A DNA stretch of 64,000 bases, from the NCBI RefSeq assembly GCF_002941025.1, contig NZ_PTJS01000001.1:1178001-1242000 (forward strand). The letters run 5' to 3'. The stretch is from Streptomyces sp. QL37. GTDB taxonomy: Bacteria; Actinomycetota; Actinomycetes; Streptomycetales; Streptomycetaceae. A program made the translations under genes and the position numbers. Within the stretch, counting starts at the first letter, position 1, and each line of letters begins with the position of its first letter. Of this stretch, positions 1-9,434 are shown piece by piece. The notes beneath the pieces are model-generated. The model had not been told where the DNA came from. It searched no databases and saw only the letters and a list, made by a program, of their open reading frames with translations.

Positions 1-797
1 CCGCGCAGGACGGTGGCCCCGATTCCGGCGACACCGGCCAGCGCCGCCAGCGGTGCGGCGGTGGATCCGCCGTGCGCCTCGTGGCGGGAGACGGCGGTCA
101 CGGCGTAGGTGTGTGCGCCGAGCAGGAGGGCGGCGGGGAGCGCGGCAGCGGGGGCCGGGCCGGGTGCGGGCCTGGCGGCCGGGGCGGTCCCGCCCCCGGG
201 GGCCGCTTCTGACATCGTTGCCACCGTGGCGGTCGCACCGAGCAGCAGGTCCAGGGTGCGGGCCGAGGCCATCGCTGCCGGCCCGAGCTTCGTGTGCTTG
301 AGGCGCAGGTCGTAGGCCCAGACCGTGGCCGCCAGGCCGGATGCCACCGCCAGTGCGGGGCGGCCCGCCCGTGCGGCCAGGGCCAGACCCGCCGCCGTCA
401 GGACGCCCGCGGCGGCCAGGGCGGCCCCCGGCGTGACGCGGCCCGAGGGGATCGGGCGGTGCGGGCGGTCGACGGCGTCCTCCTCGCGGTCGGCCCAGTC
501 GTTGAGCGCCATGCCGGCCTCGTAGAGGCACAGCGAGGCGCCGACCGCGAGTGCCGTGCCCCGCCCGGGGCGCCGGCCCGCGGCGGCGGCCCCGGCGAGC
601 GCGTCACCGGGCACGGTGAACAGCGCCGATACCCGGAGCAGCTCCGCCCAGGCGCGCAGGCGCGCGCGGACGGGGGGCCTGTCCGGTGCGGGCGCAGTCC
701 CGCCCGCACCGGACAGGCTGTACGGGGGCGCCGCCGGGCGGGCGCCGAGCAGCCGCGGGGCGCCGGTCACCGTCGCGAGCAGTCGCAGCGCCTTCAC
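1..797 (-). CDS. UbiA-family prenyltransferase (SCO3242-like), C-terminus outside window
   Basis: An integral-membrane prenyltransferase-like protein; its C-terminal end lies beyond the left edge. The minus-strand reading shows the UbiA signature NDWADREED (about residue 94), equivalent to the Mg-diphosphate-binding NDxxDxxxD motif, followed by hydrophobic stretches rich in Ala/Leu and a second conserved stretch around HEAHGG. The start is a GTG at 797 that overlaps the TGA of the upstream inositol-phosphate-synthase homologue (GTGA), so the two are translationally coupled. From memory, the pair resembles the SCO3242/SCO3243 type found with Ebo-like metabolite genes. The prenyl acceptor cannot be inferred. 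Confidence 0.8.
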   Translation of the reverse strand, partial: MKALRLLATVTGAPRLLGARPAAPPYSLSGAGGTAPAPDRPPVRARLRAWAELLRVSALFTVPGDALAGAAAAGRRPGRGTALAVGASLCLYEAGMALNDWADREEDAVDRPHRPIPSGRVTPGAALAAAGVLTAAGLALAARAGRPALAVASGLAATVWAYDLRLKHTKLGPAAMASARTLDLLLGATATVATMSEAAPGGGTAPAARPAPGPAPAAALPAALLLGAHTYAVTAVSRHEAHGGSTAAPLAALAGVAGIGATVLR

Positions 798-1912
798 CGG
801 GCGGCCCGCAGGCGTTCGGCGAAGGCCAGGAGCTCGGCGTACTGCTCGGGCAGTGCGGCCGGTCCGCCGTCGGGGTCCTTGAAGTAGAAGCCGAGTTCGG
901 GCCGGGGCCCGCTCAGGCCCGCCTCGTGGGAGCGTGCCAGCAGCCGGGCCAGGTCCAGGACCAGCGGTGCGGCGAGGGCTGAGTCACAGCCCTGCCAGAT
1001 CGTCTGGAGGATCATCCGCGAGCCGAGGAAGCCGTCGAAGGCGATGTGGTCCCACGCCGTCTTCCAGTCGCCCATCGCCGGTACGTCGTCGATGTGGACC
1101 TCGCCCTCGGGGGCCGACCCGAGCGTGTCGGCGAGCACGCGTTCCTTGCCCGCGTTCTTGGCGGCCGCGGCGGCCGGGTCGGCCAGCGCCGCCCCGTCCC
1201 CGCCGCCCAGCAGGTTCGTGCCCGACCACGCCCGCACCGGCAGTGCGCGCTGGACGAACATCGGTGCGAGCACGGAGCGGAGCAGCGTCTGGCCTGTCTT
1301 GCCGTCGCGTCCGGCGTGGGGAAGTCCGCAGGAGTCGACGGCGTCCTGGAGGTGCGGGCTGCGCAGCCCGGTGGAGGGGGTGAAGTTGGCGTAGGGGCAG
1401 CCGGCGCGGAGCGCGGCCGCCGCGTAGAGGGAGCTGGCGGGCAGGCGGGCGTCGTCCTCGCCGGGGGCGGGTTCGGTCGAGGCGACGTTGATGACGACCG
1501 TGCGGGCCAGCTCGTGGCGGTGCGCGAAGTCCTGGATGTCGGCGGCGAAGGCGGCGATGAGCTCCTCGTCGGTGCGGGTGTCGCCCCGGAGAGGTCCTCC
1601 GGGGCGTATCTCAGCGTCGGCGGCGGTGAGTTCGGCCTCGACGGCGGAGGGGAGCCCGTGCGGCAGCACTCCCCCGGCCGCGAGGGCCTCGGCCCTCTTG
1701 GGCAGGGGACAGTCGAGGGTGTCGTGGCCGCCGAAGACGAGGGTGGTCAGCGGTGGCAGCCCGCTGTCGGTGAAGGGTGGTGTCTCGGTGACCATGCCGG
1801 TCGGCGGGTGGAGCCCTGCCGCGATGGCCGCGCACCCGGCGGTGGCGGTGGTGGCGACGGAGCCGCGTGCTCCGATGAACCAGACTCCGGTACGAACGGC
1901 ACGTGCGGTCAC
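794..1912 (-). CDS. inositol-3-phosphate synthase family protein
   Basis: 372 aa, matching the myo-inositol-1-phosphate synthase fold. There is an N-terminal Rossmann segment (WFIGARGSVATT, about residues 12-23) and the family NAD/catalytic segment GRDGKTGQTLL near the middle, followed by FVQRALPVRAWSGTNLLGG. A late LGFYFKDP is typical of actinobacterial members. True synthases convert glucose-6-phosphate to inositol-3-phosphate. This copy sits in an operon with a UbiA prenyltransferase, so it may act in a specialised lipid or metabolite pathway rather than in bulk inositol supply. Substrate not proven by the sequence. Confidence 0.8.
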   Translation of the reverse strand: MTARAVRTGVWFIGARGSVATTATAGCAAIAAGLHPPTGMVTETPPFTDSGLPPLTTLVFGGHDTLDCPLPKRAEALAAGGVLPHGLPSAVEAELTAADAEIRPGGPLRGDTRTDEELIAAFAADIQDFAHRHELARTVVINVASTEPAPGEDDARLPASSLYAAAALRAGCPYANFTPSTGLRSPHLQDAVDSCGLPHAGRDGKTGQTLLRSVLAPMFVQRALPVRAWSGTNLLGGGDGAALADPAAAAAKNAGKERVLADTLGSAPEGEVHIDDVPAMGDWKTAWDHIAFDGFLGSRMILQTIWQGCDSALAAPLVLDLARLLARSHEAGLSGPRPELGFYFKDPDGGPAALPEQYAELLAFAERLRAAR

Positions 1913-1949
1913 GGGCTGCCTCCCTGGGGGCTGAAGAGGGATGGTGGAC

Positions 1950-1984
1950 GGTGGGCGGGGAAGAGGAACGCTTCCCCGCCCACC
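1950..1984 (-). terminator. hairpin terminator of the sugar operon
   Basis: A perfect 14-bp stem (1950-1963 with 1971-1984) and a 7-nt loop, lying 22 bp beyond the stop codon of the ThuA/DUF1080 gene. It separates that operon from the inositol-synthase/prenyltransferase pair on the same strand. There is no long U-tract, as usual in high-GC actinobacteria. Confidence 0.7.
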
Positions 1985-2006
1985 ACCGGCGCAGGAGGTC
2001 GCCGCC

Positions 2007-5000
2007 CTACGTGGAGGGCAGCTCCTTCAGCTGGATGTCACGGAAGGACACCTGGTCGTCGGCTCCGTGGTTCTGGAGGCCGATGTAGCCGTTCTTGAGG
2101 CTGCGGGCCGGGTCGGTGTTGGTGAAGTCGTTGATCTTCACCCCGTTGAGGAAGACCTGGAGCCGCTCGCCCTGGACCTTGATCTCGTAGCTGTTCCACT
2201 GGCCGGGCGGCCGCAGAACCTGGTCGCGGGCCTTGATGTTGGCGGATTTGAAGGTGTAGACGGCGCCGGTCGTGCGGTCCGCCGCGTCGGTGGCGTCGAT
2301 CTGGACCTCGTAGCCGTTGTTCACCGCGGACCACGGGTCGTCCGACTCGGGGAAGCCGACGAAGACACCGGAGTTGTCGTCGCCCGCCATCTTCCAGTCG
2401 AGCTTCAGCGAGTAGGACTTCAGCTCCTTGGCCTGGTAGGTCAGCAGGCCCATGCCGCCCTCGGAGCGGAGCTCACCGTCGGCCACGGCGAACTTCCCGG
2501 GGCCGGCCTGCTTCCACCCTTCGAGCGTCTTCCCGTTGAAGATCGACCGGTAGCCGGTGTCCGGCTTGCAGTTGGCCTTCACCTGCCCGGCCGCGTAGCG
2601 CAGACCGCCCAGCAGGTGCTGCCGGAAGGCGGGTTCGGCGTAGGACTCCTTGGTGTGGCCGAGGCCGGTGTAGAAGGAGCGGCCGCCCTGGTACGCCTGG
2701 CACCAGGCGATCGGGTGGTCACCCTTCATGGTGCCGCCGGTGTACGTCGTCTCGTCCAGTGTGGCGAGGACCTGTGCCTTGTCCCGCGGGTTGGTGCGGT
2801 AGTTGTACCACTCGTCGGTACGGTCCCAGGCCTCGTCCAGGTGCGCGGTCGCCGGGTGGTCGTGGTTCTCCACACGGACGGTCGCGGGCTGGATCTGCGG
2901 GTGCGAGTCGAAGTACGCCCCGACGAGCCCTCCGTAGAACTCCCAGTCGTACTCCGTGTCGGCGGCGGCGTGGACGCCCATGTAACCGCCGCCGGTGGAG
3001 ACGAAGTTCTCGAACGCCTTCTTCTGGTCGGCGTTCAGTACGTCACCGGTGGTCGACAGGAAGACGACCGCGTCGTAGCGCGCCAGGTTGCTGGTGGTGA
3101 ACTGTCCGGCCTCCTCGGTGGAGTCGACCGTGATGTTGGTGTCCTTGCCCAGTTCCTTGAGCGCGGCGATGCCCTCGGGGATCGAGTCGTGCCGGAAGCC
3201 GCCCGTCTTCGAGAAGACGAGGACACGCTTCGCGGTCCGGTCGACCGGACTGTTGGAGAGTTCGAAGTCGTCCACGTCGTACAGCGCTCCTGCCCCGCCC
3301 TTGAAGACCAGGAAGAGCTGGGTGGCCTTCTTGGGTGCGCCGCGCAACGGCACGTCGATGTCCTGGAACGTGTCCCAGCTGCCGGTCACCGGCACGGGCG
3401 CGGAGCCGAGGATCTTGCCGGTGGGCGATCCGGCCCGCACTTCGAGGAAGCCTCCCGCGCCGGCCGAGGAGGTACGGGCGGTGAGCTTGGTGGAGCCGTC
3501 GAGGATGTACGGGGTGAAGGAGATCCAGTCGTCGTTGTCGATGTCACCGACGGTCCTGCCGCCGTGGGCGCTGGTCTTGCTCGGTGTGGTGATGCCGGAG
3601 GAGTTGTCGAAGTGCTCGGCCTGGCGGTGGCGCGGCTGGAGCTTCGCCCCGTCACGTCCGGTCAGAGCGGCCTGTCCGCCGCCCCCGCCGTCGGTGTAGG
3701 ACGCCGAGATCCCGCCGTAGATGTTGGCGTTCGGGTCGTGGCCGCCTTCCATGGCGGTCTTGATGGTGCCCTCGCAGCCGTGTTCGGTGGTGATGTCATG
3801 ACCGTGGCTGTCATGGCCCAGGGTGAACTTGACCTCGACCTTGGAGCAGTCGATGGTGCCGTCCTCCGGGTCGGTGACGGTCACCTTGAAGGGCACCTCG
3901 TCGCCGAACTCGAAGGGCTGCCCGTCGGCCGGGGCGTGCAGCACGACGGTGGGCGCCGTGTTGCCCACGGTGACGTGCACACTCGCCGATCCGGTGCGGC
4001 CCGTCGGGTCCTCGGCGGTCACGGTGGCGGTGTAGGTGCCGTTCTTCTTGTACGTGTAGGTGGGGTTGGCGGCCGTGGACGTGCCACCGTCGCCGAAGTC
4101 CCAGGCGTAGGTGAGAGCGTCGCCGTCCCCGTCCGCCGTTCCCGCGGAGGAGAACTTCACCTTGAGGGGCGCGGTGCCGGAGGTCTTGTCGGAGGATGCC
4201 TCGGCGATGGGCGAGCGTCCGCCGGTGGCGTTCTCGATGCGGTACAGCGCGGAGTGCTCGTCACCGCCGAACCAGGAGAGGCCGTAGTCAAGGACGTACA
4301 GCGCGCCGTCGGGGCCGAAGGCCATGTCCATCACCTGTGTCCCGGTCCACGGGATGTCGTTGATGGACTGGACCGCGCCGTCGGCGTCCTGCTCGATGCG
4401 CTTGATCCACTGCCGGCCGAACTCCCCGGCGAAGAAGTCACCGTCGTACTCCTCGGGGAATTTCACCGGTGAGTCCAGGTCCGCGTCGTAGTGGTAGACG
4501 GGCCCGCCCATCGGGGACTCGGAGCCGGTCCCGAACTCGGGTACGGACTCGCCGTCGTACGGGATCCAGGCCGCCTGCGCGGGCGGCAGGTCGACCAGGC
4601 CCGTGTTGTACCGCGACTCGTTCTTGGGGGCGGCGCAGTCGAAGGCGGGCCCGGAGGTCTGCGTCGCGAAGTCGTAGTCCCGGTAGGGGTCGTTGTCGCC
4701 GGTGCAGAAGGGCCAGCCGAAGTTGCCGGGCTTCGTCACCCGGGCGAACTCGACCTGCCCGGCCGGGCCGCGGTTCGGGTCCGCCGCGCCCGCGTCGGGG
4801 CCGTAGTCACCGACGTACAGGATGCCGGTGGCCTGGTCCACGCTGAAGCGGAACGGGTTGCGGAAGCCCATGGCGTAGATCTCGGGGCGCGTCTTGTCCG
4901 TGCCCTCGGCGAAGAGGTTGCCCTCGGGGACGGTGTACGAGCCGTCGTCGGCGACCTTGATGCGGAGGATCTTGCCGCGGAGGTCGTTGGTGTTGCCGGA

Positions 5001-5714
5001 GGTGCGGCGGGCGTCGAACGCGGGGTTGCGGTCGGCCCGGTCGTCCAGCGGGGAGAAGCCGTCGGACGCGAACGGGTTGGAGTCGTCGCCCGTCGACAGG
5101 TAGAGGTTGCCCTGCGCGTCGAAGTCGATGTCGCCGCCCACGTGGCAGCACATGCCGCGCGTGGTCGGGATGTCGAGGACCTTCTTCTCGCTGGCGTTGT
5201 CGAGGGTGCCGTCCTCCTTGAGGACGAAGCGGGAGAGCCGGTTCACGCCGTCGAACTTCGCGAAGTCGGCGTCGGTCCCGTTCTCCGGGGCGTCGCCGGC
5301 GGGGGTGTCCAGCGGGGGCGCGTAGTAGAGGTAGATCGCACGGTTCTCCGCGAAGTCCGGGTCGATCCCGACGCCCTGGAGGCCTTCCTCGTCGTGCGAG
5401 TAGACGGGGATGGTGCCGGAGACACGGGTGTTGCCCGCGCTGTCCGTGATCCGCAGCTCGCCGCCGCGCGAGGTGTGCAGCACGCTGCGGTCGGGGAGCA
5501 CCGCCAGCGAGATGGGTTCGCCGGTCTCGGCCGCGCCCTTGGCGAGGGTGACCTGCTGGAAGTCCTCCGCTGCGGCCTTCTCTGCCGCGGCCCGCGGGGC
5601 GTCCGCGGTGGCGGCGGGCGAGGAGCCCAGGGTGAGAGTGGCGGCGGCGAGCAGTCCGCCGGTGAAGAGGGCGAGTGTTTTTCGGGCGCGGAGCCGTCTG
5701 CTGCTTCTGTGCAC
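2007..5714 (-). CDS. secreted multidomain protein: sorbosone/glucose dehydrogenase + PKD + CBM6-like + ThuA + DUF1080
   Basis: About 1235 aa. The GTG start at 5714 is preceded by GGAGG and gives a good Sec signal peptide (RKTLALFTGGLLAAATL..., cleavage near residue 38); an in-frame upstream extension to 5936 lacks both. Domain order: PQQ-type sugar dehydrogenase beta-propeller (about 50-500; MCCHVGGDIDF, LRGKILRIKV, YAMGFRNPFRFS), PKD (about 510-590; YAWDFGDGG), a linker with Cys residues, a CBM6-like beta-sandwich (about 700-795), ThuA (about 805-1030; GGFRHDSI, GGGYMGVHAA) and DUF1080/3-keto-disaccharide hydrolase (about 1040-1235; FNGKTLEGW, DNSGVFVGF). This suggests extracellular oxidation and cleavage of a glycoside. 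It is the last gene of the ABC/oxidoreductase/isomerase operon. Confidence 0.88.
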   Translation of the reverse strand: MHRSSRRLRARKTLALFTGGLLAAATLTLGSSPAATADAPRAAAEKAAAEDFQQVTLAKGAAETGEPISLAVLPDRSVLHTSRGGELRITDSAGNTRVSGTIPVYSHDEEGLQGVGIDPDFAENRAIYLYYAPPLDTPAGDAPENGTDADFAKFDGVNRLSRFVLKEDGTLDNASEKKVLDIPTTRGMCCHVGGDIDFDAQGNLYLSTGDDSNPFASDGFSPLDDRADRNPAFDARRTSGNTNDLRGKILRIKVADDGSYTVPEGNLFAEGTDKTRPEIYAMGFRNPFRFSVDQATGILYVGDYGPDAGAADPNRGPAGQVEFARVTKPGNFGWPFCTGDNDPYRDYDFATQTSGPAFDCAAPKNESRYNTGLVDLPPAQAAWIPYDGESVPEFGTGSESPMGGPVYHYDADLDSPVKFPEEYDGDFFAGEFGRQWIKRIEQDADGAVQSINDIPWTGTQVMDMAFGPDGALYVLDYGLSWFGGDEHSALYRIENATGGRSPIAEASSDKTSGTAPLKVKFSSAGTADGDGDALTYAWDFGDGGTSTAANPTYTYKKNGTYTATVTAEDPTGRTGSASVHVTVGNTAPTVVLHAPADGQPFEFGDEVPFKVTVTDPEDGTIDCSKVEVKFTLGHDSHGHDITTEHGCEGTIKTAMEGGHDPNANIYGGISASYTDGGGGGQAALTGRDGAKLQPRHRQAEHFDNSSGITTPSKTSAHGGRTVGDIDNDDWISFTPYILDGSTKLTARTSSAGAGGFLEVRAGSPTGKILGSAPVPVTGSWDTFQDIDVPLRGAPKKATQLFLVFKGGAGALYDVDDFELSNSPVDRTAKRVLVFSKTGGFRHDSIPEGIAALKELGKDTNITVDSTEEAGQFTTSNLARYDAVVFLSTTGDVLNADQKKAFENFVSTGGGYMGVHAAADTEYDWEFYGGLVGAYFDSHPQIQPATVRVENHDHPATAHLDEAWDRTDEWYNYRTNPRDKAQVLATLDETTYTGGTMKGDHPIAWCQAYQGGRSFYTGLGHTKESYAEPAFRQHLLGGLRYAAGQVKANCKPDTGYRSIFNGKTLEGWKQAGPGKFAVADGELRSEGGMGLLTYQAKELKSYSLKLDWKMAGDDNSGVFVGFPESDDPWSAVNNGYEVQIDATDAADRTTGAVYTFKSANIKARDQVLRPPGQWNSYEIKVQGERLQVFLNGVKINDFTNTDPARSLKNGYIGLQNHGADDQVSFRDIQLKELPST

Positions 5715-6033
5715 GTGCGTCCTCCGGAGTGTGCCGGTTGTACGGGCGGGTGCGTTCTGCCGTTCCGCGCGGGGACTGCCGCGCTCGCCTCCGGAGCTCC
5801 TCACGGGGCCCCGGTGACGCGAGTCATGTCGTGTACACGTAGGGGACCGTAGCTGCGTTCGTCTCGTACGGAAAGCCCTTGCGCAGGACCTGAGTTGAAC
5901 TTTTACCCAGGGCAGGACAAAGACGGTCCAGGGCATGGCTGACCGCCCCGCCGGCGGACCGGCCCGCGGGGTGTCGAGGCGGCAGAGTCCGGGGCGGAGC
6001 CCTCGAAGAGAGCCCGCCCCGCGCTCCGCCCCG
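5715..6033. other. 319-bp intergenic region with terminator-like hairpin
   Basis: Gap between the isomerase gene and the secreted ThuA protein gene. A 10-bp stem (5991-6000 with 6023-6032, about 22-nt loop) lies directly behind the isomerase stop codon and could terminate or attenuate minus-strand transcription. The remainder should carry the promoter for the secreted protein gene, but no clear -35/-10 pair was identified. Confidence 0.45.
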
Positions 6034-7038
6034 CTAGTCGCCCCCGCCGAACGCCGCGTCGAACGACGCGCTCGGCGGGTCGAAGTCGAACCGCTTCAGC
6101 GACGCCAGTGCCTCGGGCGCCCCCGTCAGCCGGTCCATGCCGGCGTCCTCCCACTCCACGGAGACCGGCCCCTCGTACCCGATGGACCGCAGCATCCGGA
6201 AGACGTCCTCCCAGGGCACGTCGCCGTGCCCCGCCGAGACGAAGTCCCAGCCGCGCCGTGGATCGCCCCAGGGCAGATGGGAGCCGAGGCGCCCGTTGCG
6301 GCCGTCGAGGCGCTTACGGGCCTCCTTGCAGTCCACGTGGTAGATCCGGTCCCGGAAGTCGTACAGGAAGCCGACCGGATCGAGGTCCTGCCACACGAAG
6401 TGGCTCGGGTCGAAGTTCAGCCCGAACGCGGGCCGGTGGCCCACGGCCTCCAGGGCGCGGTGCGTGGTCCAGTAGTCGTACGCGATCTCGCTCGGGTGCA
6501 CCTCGTGGGCGAAGCGCACCCCCTCCGCGTCGAAGACGTCCAGGATCGGGTTCCACCGCTCCGCGAAGTCCTCGTAGCCGCGTTCGATCATGTGCGGCGG
6601 GACCGGCGGGAACATGGCGACCAGGTGCCAGATCGAGGACCCGGTGAACCCGATGACCGTGTCGACGCCGAAGGCCGCCGCCGCCCGGGCGGTGTTCTTG
6701 ATCTCCTCTGCGGCCCGCTGCCGAACGCCTTCCGGTTCGCCGTCCCCCCAGATACGGGCGGGGACGATGCCCTGGTGGCGTTCGTCGATCGGGTTGTCGC
6801 AGACGGCCTGTCCCACCAGGTGGTTGGAGATCGCCCAGCACTTGAGACCGTACTTGTCGAGGAGCTGCCGCCGGCTGTCGAGGTAGCCGGGGTCCGACAG
6901 GGCCTTGTCCACCTCGAAGTGATCGCCCCAGCAGGCGAGTTCGAGCCCGTCGTAACCGAAGTCCCGGGCGTGCCGGCAGACCTCCTCCAGCGGCAGGTCG
7001 GCCCACTGGCCGGTGAAGAGAGTGAAGGGACGGGGCAT
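6034..7038 (-). CDS. sugar phosphate isomerase/epimerase (xylose-isomerase-like TIM barrel)
   Basis: 334 aa, AP-endonuclease-2/xylose-isomerase-like TIM barrel. Visible metal-site style residues include the [12 protein letters not shown] segment (about residues 185-196), [13 protein letters not shown] (about 210-222), the YHVDCKE strand and the late [10 protein letters not shown] motif. Such proteins act as sugar isomerases or epimerases, or as 3-keto-glycoside lyases, depending on the subfamily. The start has AGGAGG 8 nt upstream, only 12 bp after the stop of the Gfo/Idh/MocA gene, so they are co-transcribed. Together with the oxidoreductase and the DUF1080 module this favours a 3-keto-sugar pathway. 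The exact reaction is an inference. Confidence 0.85.
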   Translation of the reverse strand: MPRPFTLFTGQWADLPLEEVCRHARDFGYDGLELACWGDHFEVDKALSDPGYLDSRRQLLDKYGLKCWAISNHLVGQAVCDNPIDERHQGIVPARIWGDGEPEGVRQRAAEEIKNTARAAAAFGVDTVIGFTGSSIWHLVAMFPPVPPHMIERGYEDFAERWNPILDVFDAEGVRFAHEVHPSEIAYDYWTTHRALEAVGHRPAFGLNFDPSHFVWQDLDPVGFLYDFRDRIYHVDCKEARKRLDGRNGRLGSHLPWGDPRRGWDFVSAGHGDVPWEDVFRMLRSIGYEGPVSVEWEDAGMDRLTGAPEALASLKRFDFDPPSASFDAAFGGGD

Positions 7039-7050
7039 GCGCGGAACCTC

Positions 7051-8271
7051 CTAGAAGGGAACCGGGGTGTATACGGAGTTCTTCGCTGCGCTCTCCTCGA
7101 CGGCGGCGAGCACCCGCTGCACCTGGAGACCGTCGGCGAACGACGGTACGGGGGCGCGCCCTTCGGTGATGGTGCGCACCACATCATGGGCCTGGTGGAC
7201 GAAGGTGTGCTCGTAGCCCAGGCCGTGGCCCGGCGGCCACCACGCCTCCAGGTAGGGGTGCTGGGGTTCCGTGACGAGGATCCTTCGGAAGCCGGCGCTG
7301 GTGGCGGGTTCCGTGTGGTCGTGGAAGGAGAGCTCGTTGAGCCGCTCCAGGTCGAAGGCGATCGACCCGAGCTCCCCGTTGATCTCCAGCCGCAGGGCGT
7401 TCTTGCGCCCGGCGGCCATCCTGGTCGCCTCGAAGGAGGCCAGGGCCCCCGACGCCAGCCGCCCGGTGAACAGGGTCGCGTCGTCGACAGTGACCGCCCC
7501 CCGCGCGGCACTGTCACCGGCCCCGGACAGCCCGGCGGCGGCCCCGGCGAGCACGGGCCTCTCGCGTACGAAGGTCTCGCTCATCGCCGACACCCCGACC
7601 AGCGTCTCCCCGGCCAGGTACTGGGCGAGGTCGACGATGTGCGCCCCGAGGTCTCCCAGTGCGCCGGAGCCGGCGCGCTCGCGCTCCAGCCTCCAGGTGA
7701 GCGGTGATTCGGGGTCGACGAGCCAGTCCTGGAGGTAGGTGGCCCGTACGTGCCGCAGGGCGCCCAGCCTGCCGTCCTCGATCATCCGGCGGGCGTAGGT
7801 GAGTGCGGGCACCTTGCGGTAGTTGAAGCCCACGATCGCCACCTGGCCGCGGGCCGCCGCCCGCTCCGCGGCCTGAGCCATGGCTTCCGCCTCGGCGACC
7901 GTGTTGGCGAGCGGCTTCTCGCAGAGGACGTGCTTGCCCGCCTCCAGGGCGGCGATGGCGATCTCCGCGTGGCTGTCGCCCGGGGTGCAGATGTCGACCA
8001 GCTGCACATCGTCCCGGGCGATCAGGGCGCGCCAGTCGGTCTCCGCGGCAGCCCACCCGTGCCGGGCGGCCGCGGCCTCGACGGCCGCCCGGTCACGTCC
8101 GCAGATCGCGGCGAGAGCGGGTCGCACCGGCAGGTCGAAGACGTGTCCCGCGGTGCGCCACCCCTGGGAGTGGGCCGCACCCATGAACGCGTATCCGACC
8201 ATGCCGACACCGAGCGTCGCCGTCGGCGGCGGTGCCTCGGTCTCCTGCTCCGTTTCTTCCCTGCGGGCCAT
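7051..8271 (-). CDS. Gfo/Idh/MocA family oxidoreductase
   Basis: 406 aa. The N-terminal Rossmann fold begins GVGMVGYAFMGAAHSQGW. The catalytic segment CEKPLA (EKP motif) follows the HAEIAIAALEAGKHVL helix-strand, and the C-terminal alpha/beta substrate domain contains GDLGAHIVDLAQYL. The ATG at 8271 is chosen because GAGGAGG stands 6 nt upstream; longer in-frame extensions run through the preceding lipoprotein gene on another frame. Enzymes of this family oxidise sugar hydroxyls with NAD(P), often at C3. It lies between the importer lipoprotein gene (47-bp gap) and the isomerase gene (12-bp gap), consistent with immediate oxidation of the imported sugar. Confidence 0.9.
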   Translation of the reverse strand: MARREETEQETEAPPPTATLGVGMVGYAFMGAAHSQGWRTAGHVFDLPVRPALAAICGRDRAAVEAAAARHGWAAAETDWRALIARDDVQLVDICTPGDSHAEIAIAALEAGKHVLCEKPLANTVAEAEAMAQAAERAAARGQVAIVGFNYRKVPALTYARRMIEDGRLGALRHVRATYLQDWLVDPESPLTWRLERERAGSGALGDLGAHIVDLAQYLAGETLVGVSAMSETFVRERPVLAGAAAGLSGAGDSAARGAVTVDDATLFTGRLASGALASFEATRMAAGRKNALRLEINGELGSIAFDLERLNELSFHDHTEPATSAGFRRILVTEPQHPYLEAWWPPGHGLGYEHTFVHQAHDVVRTITEGRAPVPSFADGLQVQRVLAAVEESAAKNSVYTPVPF

Positions 8272-8318
8272 GCGGGCTTCCTCCTCGTCGGTGGTTCGGT
8301 GGCTGCGGCGGTGCGGGC

Positions 8319-9356
8319 TCAGCTGAAGCCCGTCGGCAGGTACTGGTCGATGTTGTCCTTCGTGACCACGGCCGAGTACAGGGTCAGCGAGGTCGGGATC
8401 TCCAGCTCGGAGAGGCCCGCGACGCCCTTGCCCTGGCCGAGTGCGCGCGCCAGGTCGATCGCGGAGGCGGCCATCGTGGGCGGGTAGAGCACGGTGGCCT
8501 TCATGACGCTGTTGTCTGCCTTGATGGCGTCCATCGCGGACTTGGCGCCGGCGCCGCCGACCATGATGAACTCGTCGCGGCCGGCCTGCTGGATGGCCCG
8601 CAGAGCACCCACACCCTGGTCGTCGTCGTGGTTCCACATCGCGTCGAACTGCTTCTGCGCCTGGAGGAGCTGCGCCATCTTGGCCTGGCCCGACTCCACG
8701 GTGAAGTCGGCGGCCTGACGGGCCACCAGCTTGATGTTGGAGTAGTTCTTCAGCGCGTCGGCGAATCCCTGGCTGCGCTGCTTGGTGAGTTCCAGGTTGT
8801 CGATGCCGGCGAGCTCGACGACCTTGGCGTTCGCCTTGCCCTTGAGCTGCTCACCGATGTAGTGCCCGGCGTTGAGGCCCATGCCGTAGTTGTCGCCGCC
8901 GACCCAGCAGCGGTAGGCCTGCGGTGAGGCGAAGACGCGGTCCAGGTTGACGACGGGGATGCCGGCCTTCATGGCTTCCAGGCCGACCTGGGTGAGTGCC
9001 TTGCCGTCGGCGGGGAGGATGACGAGGACGTCGACCTTCTTGTTGATGAGGGTCTTGACCTGGCCGATCTGGGCCGCGGTGTCGTTGGATCCCTCGGTGA
9101 TCTCCAGGGTCACCTCGGAGTACTTCTCCGCCCGCGACTTGGCGTTCACGTTGATGGCGTTGAGCCAGCCGTGGTCGGCCTGGGGTCCGGCGAAGCCGAT
9201 GGTGACGGGCTTGCCGGGCTTGTCGTCGGCGGCGGGCTGGTTGTTCTGGGCTGTCTCCTTCTCCTTGGGCTCGTTGCTGGTACAGGCGGTGAGGAAGGCT
9301 CCCGCGGAGACGGCCGCGGTGCCGAAGAGCAGTCCTCTGCGGCTGGTTTCTGGCAT
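8319..9356 (-). CDS. sugar ABC transporter substrate-binding lipoprotein (ribose-type)
   Basis: About 345 aa. The N-terminus has twin arginines (ETSRRGLLFG) and a lipobox LTAC, so it is a membrane-anchored lipoprotein, possibly Tat-exported. The mature part is a periplasmic-binding-protein-4 domain (VTIGFAGPQADHGWLN, LVILPADGKALT-like segment, WNHDDDQGVGALRAI). The start at 9356 is preferred over 9374 because AAGGG precedes it. It follows the permease gene by 78 bp and precedes the Gfo/Idh/MocA gene. It probably captures a monosaccharide, inositol or small glycoside; the ligand is not readable from the sequence. Confidence 0.9.
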   Translation of the reverse strand: MPETSRRGLLFGTAAVSAGAFLTACTSNEPKEKETAQNNQPAADDKPGKPVTIGFAGPQADHGWLNAINVNAKSRAEKYSEVTLEITEGSNDTAAQIGQVKTLINKKVDVLVILPADGKALTQVGLEAMKAGIPVVNLDRVFASPQAYRCWVGGDNYGMGLNAGHYIGEQLKGKANAKVVELAGIDNLELTKQRSQGFADALKNYSNIKLVARQAADFTVESGQAKMAQLLQAQKQFDAMWNHDDDQGVGALRAIQQAGRDEFIMVGGAGAKSAMDAIKADNSVMKATVLYPPTMAASAIDLARALGQGKGVAGLSELEIPTSLTLYSAVVTKDNIDQYLPTGFS

Positions 9357-9434
9357 GGCTGTCAAACCCTTCATCCGGTGCGATACGTACGGAACAGCGG
9401 GTGGGTGATCAGTGCTCTGTCGGGCAGGGGGAAC

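Noticed and set aside
1941..4472. 843-codon open frame on the plus strand
   Set aside because: Lies opposite the ThuA/DUF1080 gene; Val/Gly/Arg-rich sequence without domains, a product of third-position GC bias.
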